DNA from: Pseudomonadota bacterium
GTDB lineage: Bacteria > Desulfobacterota > Anaeroferrophillalia > Anaeroferrophillales > Tharpellaceae
Assembly (NCBI GenBank): GCA_015486505.1
Contig: WFRP01000152.1
Span: 1 to 16,213 of the forward strand
Length of the DNA stretch: 16,213 nucleotides
Reading direction: 5' to 3'
Position numbers and translations under genes: made by a program. Of the stretch, positions 14,978 through 16,213 are shown one piece after another. The notes beneath the pieces were generated by a model. It searched no databases, was not told the origin of the DNA, and saw only the letters and a list, made by a program, of their open reading frames with translations. The first letter of the stretch is position 1, and the number at the start of each line of letters is the position of its first letter.

Positions 14978-15739
14978 ATGCTTAAAGTGCTTAAAGCGCA
15001 GATTGCCGGAATCGGCTGGGTCAGCGCCGCGGGCTCGGGCCGGGGGCGCTGGGACAAGGCTCCCGACTGGCCCGTGGGGACCCCGGCGGTGCCGACCTCC
15101 ATTTTAAAATCAATCAAGGGCGGCTCGCGTTTCGGCCGGCTTGATCTCTTCTCCCAGATCGGGGTTGCGGCTATCGGTCTGGCTTTACAGGATGCCGGGT
15201 ATCTGCCGCCCCCGGTTAATCAGCCGACGACCGGCAAGCAGCCGGCAGAACCCAAACCGGCAAGCATCGGTTTGATCTGCGCGACCACCAGCGGCAGTTC
15301 GCTTACCGACTATGATTTCTTTAAGAGCGTAAAAGAGGCCCCGCACCTTGCCAGCCCCGGACTTTTCGTCTATACTCTGGCGACCAGTTTCTTAGGCGAA
15401 GCGGCTTTGCGTTTTGCGCTGACCGGCTTAACCATGGCCGTCATAGAAGAAAAACCCAACGCCACCGCTGCGGTTTGTACTGCGATCGAAGAGTTAAACT
15501 GCGGTGATGATGAGATAATGGTTGTCGGAATCTGCAATCTTTTTCCTGAAAAAAGCAACGCCCCGCAGGTTTCCGGCGCCCTGTTTCTGGTCCTTGCAAA
15601 AGAGAATGCCGCCGGCAGCCTGCCGGAAGATGAACGCAAAATAATCTTAAGCTGCGAGCCGCAAACCCAAACTCTTTACTGCAACAATCAACCCTGCCCG
15701 GATATCTTCTCTTTATGTAAGATTATCTGCAGCAGTTAA
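14978..15739 (+). CDS. Short ketoacyl-synthase-like protein without active cysteine (chain-length-factor-like)
   Basis: A 253-residue protein that resembles only the N-terminal half of a ketoacyl synthase, of the kind grouped as Ketoacyl-synt_2. Recognisable parts are the opening strand IAGIGWVSAAG, the helix QIGVAAIGLALQDAGY, the strand IGLICATTSGSSLTDYDFF and the segment SPGLFVYTLATSFLGEAALRFALTG. The active-site loop reads AVIEEKPNATAAV (about 154-166), so the nucleophilic cysteine is absent, and the second half with the histidines is missing. Such proteins are thought to pair with an active synthase and set chain length or stabilise the complex, here most likely the preceding gene. AAGGATG, overlapping the upstream stop codon, serves as ribosome binding site. 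It is the last gene before the right-hand repeat region. Confidence 0.85.
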   Translation: MLKVLKAQIAGIGWVSAAGSGRGRWDKAPDWPVGTPAVPTSILKSIKGGSRFGRLDLFSQIGVAAIGLALQDAGYLPPPVNQPTTGKQPAEPKPASIGLICATTSGSSLTDYDFFKSVKEAPHLASPGLFVYTLATSFLGEAALRFALTGLTMAVIEEKPNATAAVCTAIEELNCGDDEIMVVGICNLFPEKSNAPQVSGALFLVLAKENAAGSLPEDERKIILSCEPQTQTLYCNNQPCPDIFSLCKIICSS

Positions 15740-15768
15740 CGGGAAATAAAACTATTTCAGGCCGGCTT

Positions 15769-15800
15769 TTATCTGTGTCTATCCGTGTTCATCTGTGGTT
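15769..15800 (+). repeat. Left arm of an inverted repeat enclosing the right-hand array
   Basis: This 32-base stretch (TATCTGTG, then ATCCGTG, then CATCTGTGGTT) matches the reverse complement of 16077-16108 at about 26-28 of 32 positions. The two arms lie outside the first and last units of the array. ACCACGGATGAACACAGAT-type sequences are widespread intergenic repeats in several bacterial groups, so the pair may be an independent repeat that happens to flank the array. Confidence 0.75.
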
Positions 15801-15804
15801 CAAT

Positions 15805-16067
15805 CTAATGCGGGAATAACTCCCGCAACCCAAACAGGGCTTTGTGGCTCGTACCCCAAGTACACTTCCGCTGGCCCGCAAATAAGTGCTCTTATCAGAA
15901 CATTTTCTTGTTTTAGAACAAGAAAATAACCTGTAAGGCACTAATGCGGGAACAATCTCCGCAACCTAATCGGGCCTTTTTGGCCCGCAAATAAGTCCTC
16001 TTATCAGAACATTTTCTGGATATTAAATCTTGTTTTTTGGTGCAGAAAATAACCTGTAAGGTACTAA
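15805..16067 (+). repeat. Array of two tandem multi-hairpin repeat units
   Basis: Unit 1 is 15805-15940 and unit 2 is 15941-16063, each opened by CTAA, with a closing CTAA at 16064-16067. Unit 1 has hairpin TGCGGGA/TCCCGCA (15809-15827), decayed copies of the GGGCC hairpin and the CCCAAGGGCACTTCC module, and the short-loop long hairpin 15885-15942. Unit 2 has a decayed first hairpin, GGGCC/GGCCC at 15972-15986, no optional module, and the long-loop hairpin 15994-16065. Orientation is the same as at 10687-11123. The 5' end of the last long hairpin reads AGTCC, so its outermost stem carries one mismatch. Confidence 0.9.
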
Positions 16068-16076
16068 AAAAGTTTA

Positions 16077-16108
16077 AACCACAAATGACCACGGATGAAC
16101 ACAGATTT
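16077..16108 (-). repeat. Right arm of an inverted repeat enclosing the right-hand array
   Basis: AACCACAAATGACCACGGAT and the bases up to 16108 form the inverted partner of 15769-15800, with scattered mismatches. The arms are separated by 276 bases, almost entirely repeat units. Confidence 0.75.
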
Positions 16109-16127
16109 AATAATTATTTGGGCCAAG

Positions 16128-16203
16128 TTTTTTCAGCGTCTCTGCGCCTCTGCGCGAGAACTGCTTTTATTTCGCGCAGAGGCGCAGAGTCGCTGAGGAA
16201 AAA
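16128..16203. repeat. Large near-perfect palindrome (CTCTGCGCCTCTGCGCGA)
   Basis: CTCTGCGCCTCTGCGCGA (16140-16157) pairs exactly with its reverse complement at 16172-16189 across a 14-base loop. After one mismatch the stem continues with CAGCG and an A/T run, giving about 30 bases per arm with a small bulge. The T-rich end precedes the stem rather than follows it, so this is not a good intrinsic terminator on either strand. It is unrelated to the hairpins in the adjacent array. Confidence 0.85.
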
Positions 16204-16213
16204 CATATATTTA

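Overview
The window looks like chromosomal DNA of a Gram-negative bacterium, most likely a deltaproteobacterium in the broad sense (Desulfobacterota or Desulfuromonadota). Three things point there: the gene order queA-tgt-yajC-secD-secF, the mixed base composition with frequent CCGG and GCC runs, and many intergenic palindromes of the kind common in that group. This placement is inference from gene content. Repeat modules lie at both ends and the length is not round, so the window may be a whole contig that broke at repeats.

Layout. (1) Bases 1-344 hold degenerate pieces of a dispersed repeat, then come a two-CBS-domain protein and a Bax-inhibitor-1 family membrane protein on the plus strand. 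(2) A convergent hairpin terminator at 1639-1677, built into the 3' end of queC, separates these from a long minus-strand block. Read in its own direction (10635 down to 1639) the block is: secreted helical-repeat protein, DUF2065 membrane protein, queA, tgt, yajC, secD, secF, queE, queC. It joins queuosine tRNA modification (QueC and QueE make the deazaguanine precursor, Tgt inserts it in tRNA, QueA adds the ribosyl-derived ring) with the SecDF-YajC accessory complex of the Sec translocon. (3) On the plus strand, 11326-15739 is a compact operon: a four-helix membrane protein, a DUF3261-like exported protein, a hotdog dehydratase-like protein, a hotdog thioesterase, a complete beta-ketoacyl-ACP synthase and a short ketoacyl-synthase-like partner without the active cysteine. 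This set resembles part of an aryl-polyene or related fatty-acid-synthase-like lipid cluster. Carrier protein, ketoreductase, acyltransferase and exporter are not in the window.

The most unusual content is a modular, multi-hairpin repeat. Each unit runs from one CTAA to the next (110-160 bp) and holds a small TGCGGGA/TCCCGCA hairpin, a GGGCC/GGCCC hairpin, an optional CCCAAGGGCACTTCC module, and a long bulged hairpin with AGTAC/GTACT ends. There are three tandem units at 10687-11123, two at 15805-16067, and one plus a fragment in the secD-secF spacer; remnants sit at the left end. In two copies the stem base changes from AGTAC/GTACT to AGTGC/GCACT, a paired change that supports selection on, or copying through, a folded structure. 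The two arrays lie on either side of the lipid-type operon in the same orientation.
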